Shown: one piece after another, positions 1 through 7,309 of the stretch | How positions within the stretch are numbered: position 1 is the first letter of the stretch | Layout: each line of letters starts with the position of its first letter | NCBI GenBank assembly: GCA_945878745.1 | Contig: CAMDVY010000056.1 | Coordinates: 1 to 10,923, forward strand | Reading direction: 5' to 3' | Length of the DNA stretch: 10,923 nucleotides | Source: Klebsiella pneumoniae | GTDB lineage: Bacteria; Pseudomonadota; Gammaproteobacteria; Pseudomonadales; Azotimanducaceae | Program-made: the position numbers and the translations under genes | Notes under the pieces: generated by a model | What the model saw: the letters and a program-made list of their open reading frames with translations, nothing else | What the model was told of the DNA's origin: nothing | Database searches by the model: none

Positions 1-847
1 GCATGTGATTTTCAAACTGGCTGGCCTGTGTCCCTTCAATCGTCCAGTGGCCAGAGTTGTGAACCCGGGGTGCCATCTCATTGGCCATCAGTTCAGTGCC
101 AACGCAAAACAACTCCAGCCCCAGCACGCCGACATAGTCCAGACGATCCAGCAATCTGCTGACGTAGTCCTGGGCGCGGTCCTGCATGGCATCATCGGGC
201 TTGCATCGCGAGACACGCAGAATGCCGTCCCGATGAACATTTTCTGCCACCGGATAAAACATCGTCGCCCCGTCCCGGCCACGAACACCCAGCATCGAGA
301 TCTCTCGATCAAAAGGGACAAAACGCTCGAGGATCAGAGGCACACGTCCCAACTGCGACCAGGCGATCGCGATGTCACTTCGATTGCGCAGCACATACTG
401 ACCTTTGCCATCGTAACCAAGGGTTCGAGTCTTCAGCACGGACGGCAAACCCAGCGTCGTGACTGCGCGCTCGAGATCTTCCAGTGAATCCACCGCCTGG
501 AAGGAGGGCACGGGAATTCCGAGTTCGCGCAACAGGCTCTTCTCGGTCATGCGATCCCTGGAAATCGCCAGGGCCTGAGGGTTTGGATACACCGGAACCT
601 GTTGTGCAAGCCTGGCCATTGCGTCTGCGGGCACGTTCTCGAATTCGTACGTCACCACTTCGCATTTCGACGCCAGCAGATCCAGTGCCTGAGGATCATC
701 AAAGTTGCGACACAGGTGCTCCCCGAGCACTGCACCACAGGCATCCGGTGCAGGATCGAGCAGCACAAAACGCAGGCCCAACGGCAGGCCGGCCAACGCC
801 AGCATACGCGCGAGCTGGCCCGCACCAACGATGCCAACGGTTGTCAT
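1..847 (-). CDS. purK: N5-carboxyaminoimidazole ribonucleotide synthase PurK (C-terminus cut by window edge)
   Basis: ATP-dependent cytoplasmic enzyme of de novo purine synthesis: it joins bicarbonate to 5-aminoimidazole ribonucleotide to give N5-CAIR, which PurE then rearranges. The open frame runs unbroken from ATG at 847 off the left edge, giving about 282 residues; the family is usually 350-390, so the C-terminal part is missing. Visible hallmarks are the N-terminal nucleotide-fold start (TTVGIVGAGQLARML), TYEFENVP near residue 67, the ATP-grasp segment with KTRTLGYDGKGQ near residue 140, LILERFVPFDREIS, and LELFCVGTELMANEMAPRVHNSGHWT, the last two being PurK-typical. The start codon overlaps the purE stop as ATGA, so the two are translationally coupled; an AAGAG-like ribosome site lies 7 bases upstream. 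No frameshift seen. Identification is secure; only the C-terminus is unseen. Confidence 0.96.
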   Translation of the reverse strand, partial: MTTVGIVGAGQLARMLALAGLPLGLRFVLLDPAPDACGAVLGEHLCRNFDDPQALDLLASKCEVVTYEFENVPADAMARLAQQVPVYPNPQALAISRDRMTEKSLLRELGIPVPSFQAVDSLEDLERAVTTLGLPSVLKTRTLGYDGKGQYVLRNRSDIAIAWSQLGRVPLILERFVPFDREISMLGVRGRDGATMFYPVAENVHRDGILRVSRCKPDDAMQDRAQDYVSRLLDRLDYVGVLGLELFCVGTELMANEMAPRVHNSGHWTIEGTQASQFENHM

Positions 848-1338
848 TCGGCCACTCTTGGATCAGGTCTTGAAAGCACCTCGGCGCTCTGACGAGCACG
901 ATACGCGGCAACCGCTTTCAGGTATTTTGGTTTCGCCGTACCCAGGATCGACGTCGCCAGCAGCGCAGCGTTGACAGCCCCGGCTCGCCCGATGGCCAGT
1001 GTCCCGACGGGAATACCGGCCGGCATCTGCACGATCGAGAGCAACGAGTCGATACCGTTGAGGGTTTTCGATTGAATGGGTACGCCGAGCACGGGCAATG
1101 ACGTTTTGGCTGCCGTCATGCCTGGCAGATGCGCCGCGCCACCGGCAGCCGCGATGATCACTTTGATGCCACGGGCTTCTGCAGAGGCTGCGTACTCGAA
1201 CATGAGATCCGGCGTGCGATGCGCTGACACCACCTGCACTTCATGCGGCACGCCCAGCTCCTCCAGCATGGCGACGGTGTGCTGCATCGTTTCCCAGTCT
1301 GACGATGAGCCCATGATCACTCCGACCAATGGTTGCAT
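844..1338 (-). CDS. purE: N5-carboxyaminoimidazole ribonucleotide mutase PurE (class I)
   Basis: Converts N5-CAIR to CAIR, the step after PurK in purine synthesis; known members are cytoplasmic octamers. The 164-residue protein has the usual length of class I PurE. It shows the phosphate/substrate loop GSSSDW (residues 10-15), SAHRTPD with the conserved histidine (about residue 40), and the glycine-rich AAAGGAAHLPGM loop (63-74), followed by LPVLGVPIQS and QMPAGIPVGTLAIG. The ATG at 1338 has AAGGA 8 bases upstream. The stop TGA overlaps the purK ATG. The PurK partner argues for the bacterial N5-CAIR mutase activity rather than class II AIR carboxylase. It lies 106 bases downstream of the PII-like gene on the same strand, with an imperfect hairpin in that gap. 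Confidence 0.97.
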   Translation of the reverse strand: MQPLVGVIMGSSSDWETMQHTVAMLEELGVPHEVQVVSAHRTPDLMFEYAASAEARGIKVIIAAAGGAAHLPGMTAAKTSLPVLGVPIQSKTLNGIDSLLSIVQMPAGIPVGTLAIGRAGAVNAALLATSILGTAKPKYLKAVAAYRARQSAEVLSRPDPRVAE

Positions 1339-1346
1339 GCTGTCTG

Positions 1347-1351
1347 TCCTT
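1347..1351 (-). promoter_or_regulatory. Ribosome binding site of purE
   Basis: AAGGA on the minus strand, 8 bases before the purE ATG at 1338; it supports that start over other in-frame starts. Confidence 0.7.
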
Positions 1352-1395
1352 CCCCAGGGTCTGTCTTCGAAGCGTGGATTGTGAGGGTATCGCGA

Positions 1396-1432
1396 CGCTT
1401 GGGCTACTGCTGGAGCAATGCCCTTGCAAGCG
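1396..1432 (-). other. Imperfect hairpin in the gap between the PII-like gene and purE
   Basis: Read on the minus strand, CGCTT pairs with AAGCG, then after a GCAA bulge GGGC pairs with GCCC, and inside this TGC pairs with GCA around TCCA. That gives about 12 pairs in total. No run of T follows on either strand, so it is not a standard intrinsic terminator. It sits in the purE leader and could affect message stability, give partial termination, or be coincidental. I saw no clear PurR-type operator in the same gap. Confidence 0.35.
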
Positions 1433-1444
1433 GGATGTCGGTGA

Positions 1445-1747
1445 TCAGAACTTGGCTGGACGTACTACTGCCACGTCGGCAGTAAAAAGAATCATCGCAA
1501 AATTGTCGTAGTAGTGTTCCTGCAGGTGCCGAGTAATGGCATCCGCGGTGGTCTCGTCACACACGACCTCAACTCGAATGTTGCTGCTCGCCTCCCAGGC
1601 CGAGTTGCGCACACCACGGCTGCCTTTGCCGCGGACATCGGTAATGGTGTACCCATGGGCGCCAAGTTTTTCTAGATCCTTCACCAGCAGCTTTTCAACA
1701 GCCGCTTCGGTGACGATGGTCAACAGCTTGCGAAGATGTTCATTCAC
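1445..1747 (-). CDS. sbtB: PII-like signalling protein paired with SbtA (SbtB-like)
   Basis: Small 100-residue protein of the PII (GlnB-like) superfamily, directly downstream of the sbtA-type transporter. Known SbtB proteins form trimers that bind adenyl nucleotides and control SbtA bicarbonate uptake at the membrane. Visible features: an LTIVTEAAVEKLLVKDLEKLG helix start, the strand GYTITDVRG followed by the glycine-rich loop GKGSRG (about residues 41-46) typical of PII-like proteins, then RVEVVCDE and a C-terminal strand FAMILFTADVAVV. It lacks the cysteine-containing C-terminal extension of cyanobacterial SbtB. I chose the GTG at 1747, four bases after the sbtA stop: it fits the family's length, and the longer frame upstream would overlap sbtA. 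A G-rich stretch about 10 bases upstream may serve as ribosome site. Partner choice rests on position and fold, not on tested function. Confidence 0.85.
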   Translation of the reverse strand: MNEHLRKLLTIVTEAAVEKLLVKDLEKLGAHGYTITDVRGKGSRGVRNSAWEASSNIRVEVVCDETTADAITRHLQEHYYDNFAMILFTADVAVVRPAKF

Positions 1748-1751
1748 GGCG

Positions 1752-2687
1752 TCAAGCCCCCAGACGAATCGCGAGGCTGTGGTAAAGGGGAATACCAACC
1801 AGCACATTGAATGGAAAAGTAACACCGAGCGACGCCGCAAGCGATAACGCAGGATTCGCCTCGGGAACAGAAACACGCATCGCTGCAGGAACAGCGATAT
1901 AGGACGCGCTGGCCGCGAGGATGGCGAGCAGCGTTACACCGCCCACTGAAAAGCCTAAGCAAACGCCCATGGCAGCGCCACAAACTGCCGATAAGAGCGG
2001 CATGCCGATGCCAAACACGATGAGAAACACCCCGTACTGACGCAGCCCTCCAATCTGGACCGCCGTGATTAATCCCATCTCCAGTAGAAACAGCGCGAGG
2101 ACGCCTTTGAAGAGATCAAAGAACAGCGGCTCGATGCTGACTATTCCGGCCGGCCCGGCAATCCAGCCGATCAACAATCCACCAATGAGCAGCACAACGC
2201 CCTTGCCAAGAAACACTTCATGCGCCACGAGATTGAGGCGAAGATCACTTCTGAAGCCTCGCGCCATGAGAATGCCGATCAGAATCGCCGGAATTTCCAT
2301 CATCACCAGCAACAGCGGCATCTGCGCTTCGAAGCTGATGCCTTTGTCAGCCAGCCATGCGGCACCTACCGCGTAGGTCCCAACACTCACCGAGCCGTAG
2401 TGCGCAGCAATGGAGGCAGCATCTGCGCGAGGCAGTCGGCCCACAAAACGCAACACCGGAAAGGCAACAAACGGCAATAACGACCCCAGCAGAAGCACGG
2501 CCAGCATTTGCGGCAGCATGGCCTCGAGAGGCTGGCGCGCCAGTTCAATGCCACCCTTCATACCGATGGATAACAAGAGAATCATGCTGACGAGTTCGTA
2601 GACAGCCGCAGGCAGGCGCAGCTCGGAGCGCAGCAGGCCTGCAAAGATACCAAGCAGGAAAAAGAGAATGACCGGGTCAATGTTCAT
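1752..2687 (-). CDS. sbtA: SbtA-family sodium-dependent bicarbonate transporter
   Basis: Inner-membrane protein of 311 residues, highly hydrophobic throughout with about ten likely membrane segments, matching the SbtA family (formerly DUF897). Known members import bicarbonate with sodium. Family-like stretches: LLLSIGMKGGIELA (37-50), AAHYGSVSVGTYAVG (94-108), the MEIPAILIGILMAR segment (130-143), ASASYIAVPAAMR (259-271) and FPFNVLVGIPLY (291-302). The ATG at 2687 gives a complete N-terminus (NIDPVILFFLLGIFAG), though no strong ribosome site precedes it. It is followed after 4 bases by the PII-like gene, the classic transporter-regulator arrangement, and then by purEK, whose PurK uses bicarbonate. 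No carboxysome or RuBisCO gene is in view, so the purpose is probably bicarbonate supply for anabolic carboxylation or pH/ion balance; that is inference. Confidence 0.92.
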   Translation of the reverse strand: MNIDPVILFFLLGIFAGLLRSELRLPAAVYELVSMILLLSIGMKGGIELARQPLEAMLPQMLAVLLLGSLLPFVAFPVLRFVGRLPRADAASIAAHYGSVSVGTYAVGAAWLADKGISFEAQMPLLLVMMEIPAILIGILMARGFRSDLRLNLVAHEVFLGKGVVLLIGGLLIGWIAGPAGIVSIEPLFFDLFKGVLALFLLEMGLITAVQIGGLRQYGVFLIVFGIGMPLLSAVCGAAMGVCLGFSVGGVTLLAILAASASYIAVPAAMRVSVPEANPALSLAASLGVTFPFNVLVGIPLYHSLAIRLGA

Positions 2688-2789
2688 GCAGCAAGACTAT
2701 ATCAGCGGCAACAAGCGGTACTATTCGGACTATCCAGCAGTTAATGCTTCCCTCCGCAAAACCATTGCTTCAACCAGGATAACGACAAA
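2688..2789. promoter_or_regulatory. Divergent intergenic region between sbtA and chrA
   Basis: This 102-base gap must hold the start signals for two diverging genes. It is locally AT-richer than its flanks. Two similar words, GACTAT(AT)CAGC at 2695 and GACTATCCAGC at 2728, lie 33 bases apart, about three helical turns, and could be a regulator's half-sites. I could not assign -35/-10 boxes with confidence. Confidence 0.4.
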
Positions 2790-4136
2790 ATGTCTGGGCT
2801 CGGAGTCGACAGGATCATCCATGCAGATTCCATCCCGTTCCGCGAGGCGTTGAGATTCTGGCTGAAACTCGGCTTCATCAGCTTCGGCGGTCCAGCCGGT
2901 CAGATCGCAATCATGCACGAGGAGCTGGTGGAACGACGTCGCTGGATCTCCGAGGATCGATTTCTTCATGCCCTTAACTTCTGCATGGTCCTGCCAGGAC
3001 CAGAGGCACAACAGCTGGCGACTTACCTCGGCTGGTTGATGCATCGAACGCTTGGTGGTGTTCTGGCGGGCACGTTGTTCATCCTCCCGTCTCTCTTCAT
3101 CCTGATCGGTTTGTCCTGGATATATGTGGCGTATGGCAACACACCACTGATCGCCAGTCTTTTTTATGGCATCAAGCCTGCGGTGACAGCCATCGTGCTG
3201 CACGCTGCATGGCGGATTGGTTCGCGCACGGTCAACAACACCTGGCTGGCTGCCATCGCCATCGCCTCGTTTGCCGCTACTCTGCTCGGAGATATTCCGT
3301 TCCCGATGATCATCCTTGGCGCGGCGGTGCTTGGCTATCTAGGTGGACGCCTGCGACCCGAGCGATTTACTACCAACCGCGCCCACGGAGCCCGCATCAA
3401 GGCGCGGGCCCCTGCGCTGATCGACGATGAGTCACCACGACCAGCTCATACTCATTTTCATCCACGCAGACTGGCTCTCATCATCATCACGGGCTTTTCG
3501 CTGTGGTTGGTGCCCATGCTGATATTCACCAGCTCGTTGGGATGGGACCATCTGCTGACGCAGATGGGATGGTTTTTCACCAAAGCTGCATTGCTCACGT
3601 TTGGCGGCGCGTACGCTGTTCTGCCCTACGTGTTTGACGGCGCAGTGGAACAGTACGGCTGGGTGACGACGGCCCAGATGATGGATGGCTTGGCACTTGG
3701 CGAAACCACACCAGGGCCACTCATCATGATCGTAGCGTTTGTCGGCTTTGTCGGTGGTTATGCCAGTCAGGCGATGTCAGCCGTGAGCCCATTCTGGACC
3801 GGCGCAATTGCCGCCGCGGTGGTGACCTGGTTTACCTTCCTGCCTTCGTTCCTGTTCATCCTTGCAGGCGGACCTCTGGTCGAGTCCACGCGTCAGACAC
3901 CCGCATTCACCGCGCCGCTAACCGCCATCACGGCCGCCGTGGTCGGCGTGATTGCGCACCTGGCGCTCTATTTTGGTCAGCACGTGATCGTTCCTGATTG
4001 GCGCCTGGCATCTGTGGACTGGCTGGCACTGGGCATAACCACGCTGGCGGCATTCGCCCTCTTCGGCTTCAAACGCGGTGTACTGGAAGTGATAACCGTC
4101 AGCGCACTGATCGGCGTGTTGATCGGTCTGCTATAA
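2790..4136 (+). CDS. chrA: ChrA-family chromate transporter (two-domain, long-chain)
   Basis: Inner-membrane CHR-superfamily protein of 448 residues; characterised members export chromate and give resistance. It has the long-chain layout of two homologous halves. The N-terminal half carries FGGPAGQIAIMHEELV (32-47), RRRWISEDRF and the signature LPGPEAQQLATYLGW (68-82). The C-terminal half carries TFGGAYAVLPYV (270-281), the matching LGETTPGPL motif (303-311) and VGFVGGY. The halves are joined by a polar linker near 190-227 with several His residues (THFHPRR). The ATG at 2790 has AGGA 10 bases upstream. It is the only plus-strand gene here; it diverges from sbtA and converges with corA, overlapping it by 6 bases. 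No chrB-type regulator is visible nearby, so chromate-specific induction is unproven, and a role in sulfate/oxyanion balance is possible. Confidence 0.94.
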   Translation: MSGLGVDRIIHADSIPFREALRFWLKLGFISFGGPAGQIAIMHEELVERRRWISEDRFLHALNFCMVLPGPEAQQLATYLGWLMHRTLGGVLAGTLFILPSLFILIGLSWIYVAYGNTPLIASLFYGIKPAVTAIVLHAAWRIGSRTVNNTWLAAIAIASFAATLLGDIPFPMIILGAAVLGYLGGRLRPERFTTNRAHGARIKARAPALIDDESPRPAHTHFHPRRLALIIITGFSLWLVPMLIFTSSLGWDHLLTQMGWFFTKAALLTFGGAYAVLPYVFDGAVEQYGWVTTAQMMDGLALGETTPGPLIMIVAFVGFVGGYASQAMSAVSPFWTGAIAAAVVTWFTFLPSFLFILAGGPLVESTRQTPAFTAPLTAITAAVVGVIAHLALYFGQHVIVPDWRLASVDWLALGITTLAAFALFGFKRGVLEVITVSALIGVLIGLL

Positions 4137-5102
4137 CCAGCCGCGGCGCTTGAACACCGTGTACGGCAACACGGCGGAGAGCACCATCAGTCCAATCGCC
4201 ATGGGATACCCATAATGCCAGGTCAATTCCGGCATGAGTTTGAAGTTCATCCCGTAGATCGACGCGATCAAGGTCGGCGGCAGGAAGACAACGGCAGCCA
4301 CCGAAAAGAACTTGATGATGGCGTTCTGTTCGATGTTGATGAGCCCGAGGGTTGCATCGAGCAGAAACGTCACCTTGTGGGTGAGCGAATCCGCATGATC
4401 GGACAAGGAGCGCAGATCGCGGGTAATGGTCTTGATGCGCCCTTTCATTTCTTTTTCGTTGCGCGGCGACTGCATCGCTTGCGCGAGAAAGCCCATGACC
4501 CGCTCCAGTGAAGCCAGACATTCGCGCAGATTGGACGTCAGATCGCCTTCGCGTCCAATCTCTTCAATGATGGACTGCAGCTTGGCATTCGGGCGCCGCT
4601 TTCCGCCGCTGGTCCGGAAGATGCTGTGCGATATGGCGGCGATGTCGTGACCAACACGTTCGATGATGTCGGCCATGCGATCCACCTGCGTTTCGAGCAG
4701 GGCAAGCAACACAGACTCCCCGTCATAACACCCCATGGGTACCCGCGCAGCGCGGGATGGCAGTGTCTTGAACGCCCGCGGCTCGTGGTATCTCACGGTC
4801 AGAAGCCGATGATGTGAGAGGACAAAGGTAACTGGCGCGAGAACCGGCTCATCCGTATCCATCAGCGACGGCAGGGTCGCCGTCACATAGATGACGCCCT
4901 CCTCAACGTAGAGCCGTGACGACACTTCGATCTCGGCCATTTCCTCCCGCGTGGGGATTTCCAGCTTCAGGGCGCGCTCAAGCGCAGCCTCTTCTTCGCG
5001 AGTGGGCTCGAACAGATCGATCCAGACGACACCATCCAGATTCGCGATGTCGGCGCGGGTACACAGCAGGCGTTCCTGCTCATTGAGATAGGCGTTGATC
5101 AT
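4131..5102 (-). CDS. corA: CorA-family magnesium/cobalt transport protein
   Basis: Inner-membrane divalent cation channel of the CorA family, 323 residues from the chosen start. It has a large acidic N-terminal cytoplasmic domain, a long helical region (the stalk that lines the funnel in known pentamers), and two C-terminal membrane segments. The first segment ends in the selectivity motif YGMNF (GMN at about residues 284-286) after FFSVAAVVFLPPTLIASI. The second is AIGLMVLSAVLPYTVF, with a basic tail KRRGWL, as in classical CorA. I chose the ATG at 5102 (MINAYLNEQ) because family members begin this way; a GTG at 5150 would add 16 residues, and neither has a clear ribosome site. The stop TAG lies inside the chrA tail. 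Mg2+, Co2+ and Ni2+ are family substrates; the sequence does not tell which. Confidence 0.93.
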   Translation of the reverse strand: MINAYLNEQERLLCTRADIANLDGVVWIDLFEPTREEEAALERALKLEIPTREEMAEIEVSSRLYVEEGVIYVTATLPSLMDTDEPVLAPVTFVLSHHRLLTVRYHEPRAFKTLPSRAARVPMGCYDGESVLLALLETQVDRMADIIERVGHDIAAISHSIFRTSGGKRRPNAKLQSIIEEIGREGDLTSNLRECLASLERVMGFLAQAMQSPRNEKEMKGRIKTITRDLRSLSDHADSLTHKVTFLLDATLGLINIEQNAIIKFFSVAAVVFLPPTLIASIYGMNFKLMPELTWHYGYPMAIGLMVLSAVLPYTVFKRRGWL

Positions 5103-5183
5103 TGCATGACGGGGATGTGTGAACCGGCGCCACTCTGACACCGGTTGCACAGTCGAGGCAAGTCAACAAATGGTCAACCCGAG

Positions 5184-7226
5184 CTAGTTGAACCGCGCGC
5201 GGATACCGGCATGCAACGATGCACCCGGCAGGGGTACGAAGGCCGCGCGGAACGATGTGCTTCGGCGGGCATCTTCATCCAGCAGGTTGGTGCCGCGCAT
5301 GAACACATCCCACACCAGTGGACCTTGATCGTTCAAATGCAAAGCCACATTGACGTTCAACATCATGAAGTCATCGGTCTGGAAGGAACTGATGTCACTT
5401 TGTTCAGCGTGATAAACCGCCTCGATGCCGGCAGACCACGAATCATTGGCGTAACCAAGCTCGGCACCCAGACGAAGTGGTTGAATGCGGGGCAGATCTT
5501 CACCGTCGGTCTTGCCGCGGACGTAATCCGTGAATAGCCGCAGGTTCCAGCCAGTATCCGGTCCCGCCAGCGCCAGCATCATTTCAGCTTCTATGCCATA
5601 GAACTCGGCATCCGCCTGCAGATAGGGCGTGAGCGGCAGGCCGTCCTCTTCCTCGTCGGTCGCAACGCGAAAAACGTAGTCGGCAACATCGTTGTAGAAC
5701 ACGCCGACATGCCAATCTACCGTCTGACCATGATGATGTATGGCAAGGTCCAGATTGCTGGAAACTTCCTTCTCTACACTGCCGCCCTCGTTGGCAAGCA
5801 GCCCGATCTCAAAGAGACCGGTCGCCAGATGCGCGCCGTTGGCGTACAGCTCCTCCAGGCCCAGATTGCGCTCGGATCGGGCGAGGTTGGCCGTGAAGTC
5901 ATGCTCATCTGCAAAATCCCATTTCAATCCGATCGCAGCCGACAGCGCCGTCTCGTCATATTTTGTCAGTCCGCCAGCCGGACTGTGTTCAGTGGTTTCA
6001 ACACGAAATCCAAAATCAATCAGGCCTGACTCGAACGCATACTCCTCCAGCAAGAACACGCCAAGATTCTGTGTGTCTGTGGCAGGTACGAATGCCTCCG
6101 CGCCAACTGCAGAAAACTCCCGGTCACTCAGCTGTAATCCTAACGAGCCTCGCAGGCCAGCCACCGGCGCATGGACCAGCTCAAGCCGGCCTTCCCAGGC
6201 ATCGTTCTCAAACGTAGTCGCCACTTCCCCGGTGGGTTCGATCTCCTGATGCTGATAGTCATTGTGAGCGACCTTGAAGCGCAAGCTCTCCAGAATGCTC
6301 GCAAACTCCACGGCGCCATGCAGGTCGACACGCGTTTGCTCGAGTTCGATAAACGGCCCGGCGGCGATCAGTGGCATGTCCGGGTCGCCCTCTTCCTCTT
6401 CACCTTCTTCCGGTCCAGGAAGACCGTACGTGGTTTCATACCGCGATACCGAAGCGCCGACAAAGCCCTGCTCACCAATCCACGACAGACCACCCGCATA
6501 GCCTTCAGCGTCGCCGTCCGAGTTGATCACTCGGCCCTTGACCTCGTCTTCAGGCCGCTCTGCGGAATCGGCCGTAGCAAAGCCGGGAATTTCAATGTTT
6601 CCCGAGTCTCGTTTGAATCCATCCAGGTGCCAGGCAAGCGCACCGGCAGAACCATCCAGTCGGGCAGCCGCCACCATCTCTTCGGAGGCGCTATCACCAC
6701 GCAATTCCATGGCGCCGGACAGCGATTGCTCCTGTTTCCTCTCGGGAATGCGCGAATCGATCACATTGACCACACCACCCGCGGCGCTGCTGCCATAGAG
6801 AAGCGTCGCAGGTCCCCGCAGAACTTCGATTCGCTCCGCAAACAGCGGTTCGATAGGAACTGCGTGATCAGGGCTGATGTCAGCCGCATCCATCGTACTC
6901 AGGCCTCCGTCCAGCACGGCAACACGAGGACCATCCTGGCCTCGGATGATCGGACGGCCTGCGACAGGACCAAAGTACGTCGTACTCATGCCGAGTTCAT
7001 TGGCCAGCGTCTCACCAATCGAGTTCGCTGCCTTCTTCAACAATTCCTCTTCACCAAGGATCAACGCAGGCTGCGTCAGATCATCCGCGGCCCGACCTAG
7101 CGGGTTGGCGGTAACGATGATCTCTTCTATTGCTTTTTCTTGGACCTCGTCAGCGACCGATTGCATGGGCACTGCCCATAGCGCCGCACTCGCTGCTGCG
7201 AGCAGCGACAAACCAAACTTGTTCAT
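5184..7226 (-). CDS. TonB-dependent outer-membrane receptor, ZnuD-like
   Basis: Outer-membrane beta-barrel receptor of 680 residues that imports a ligand using TonB energy. Visible parts: a signal peptide (MNKFGLSLLAAASAALWAV, cleavage probably near residue 25); a TonB box-like EEIIVTANPL (34-43); a plug domain with GRPIIRGQDGPRVAVLDGG (90-108) and ERIEVLRGPATLLYGSSAAGG (131-151, in two blocks); the barrel; and a C-terminal strand ending in RARFN with terminal aromatic Phe. EELYANGAHLATGLFEIG (458-475) and TNLLDEDARRSTSF (646-659) closely resemble ZnuD zinc receptors. An acidic stretch (GPEEGEEEEGDPD, 271-283) lies where such receptors carry a metal-binding loop, often His-rich. I chose ATG 7226 because AGGA lies 6 bases upstream and a signal peptide follows directly; an upstream in-frame start at 7283 would begin before the terminator-like hairpin. 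Zinc as ligand is inferred; another metal or complex is possible. Confidence 0.9.
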   Translation of the reverse strand: MNKFGLSLLAAASAALWAVPMQSVADEVQEKAIEEIIVTANPLGRAADDLTQPALILGEEELLKKAANSIGETLANELGMSTTYFGPVAGRPIIRGQDGPRVAVLDGGLSTMDAADISPDHAVPIEPLFAERIEVLRGPATLLYGSSAAGGVVNVIDSRIPERKQEQSLSGAMELRGDSASEEMVAAARLDGSAGALAWHLDGFKRDSGNIEIPGFATADSAERPEDEVKGRVINSDGDAEGYAGGLSWIGEQGFVGASVSRYETTYGLPGPEEGEEEEGDPDMPLIAAGPFIELEQTRVDLHGAVEFASILESLRFKVAHNDYQHQEIEPTGEVATTFENDAWEGRLELVHAPVAGLRGSLGLQLSDREFSAVGAEAFVPATDTQNLGVFLLEEYAFESGLIDFGFRVETTEHSPAGGLTKYDETALSAAIGLKWDFADEHDFTANLARSERNLGLEELYANGAHLATGLFEIGLLANEGGSVEKEVSSNLDLAIHHHGQTVDWHVGVFYNDVADYVFRVATDEEEDGLPLTPYLQADAEFYGIEAEMMLALAGPDTGWNLRLFTDYVRGKTDGEDLPRIQPLRLGAELGYANDSWSAGIEAVYHAEQSDISSFQTDDFMMLNVNVALHLNDQGPLVWDVFMRGTNLLDEDARRSTSFRAAFVPLPGASLHAGIRARFN

Positions 7227-7232
7227 AAATAT

Positions 7233-7236
7233 TCCT
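7233..7236 (-). promoter_or_regulatory. Ribosome binding site deciding the TonB receptor start
   Basis: AGGA (within CCAGGA) 6 bases before ATG 7226 on the minus strand. It decides in favour of the start that places the signal peptide at the very N-terminus. Confidence 0.75.
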
Positions 7237-7240
7237 GGTA

Positions 7241-7274
7241 ACAAAACAAAAAAGGGCAAACATGACAGTGCCCT
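7241..7274 (-). terminator. Intrinsic terminator or attenuator before the TonB receptor gene
   Basis: On the minus strand AGGGCA (7274-7269) pairs perfectly with TGCCCT (7258-7253) around a 10-base loop, followed at once by a T-rich tail (TTTTTGTTTTGT, 7252-7241). This is the layout of a Rho-independent terminator. It lies between the small CxxC gene and the receptor gene, ending only 15 bases before the receptor ATG. It would either end the upstream transcript or attenuate expression of the receptor. The stem is short (6 pairs), so termination may be partial. Confidence 0.65.
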
Positions 7275-7309
7275 GATCGTCATTCACACGGCGTGGCGCC
7301 GGTTGTTGA

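Noticed and set aside
5..487. Plus-strand open frame opposite purK
   Set aside because: Antisense to an unmistakable PurK sequence; no protein features of its own.
2688..2789. Sigma-70 promoter boxes for sbtA
   Set aside because: TATAGT-like words occur, but none has a matching -35 at 16-18 bases.
6171..7100. Long plus-strand open frame opposite the TonB receptor (309 codons)
   Set aside because: Composition and lack of any recognisable fold mark it as an antisense shadow of the receptor gene, which has clear plug and barrel motifs.
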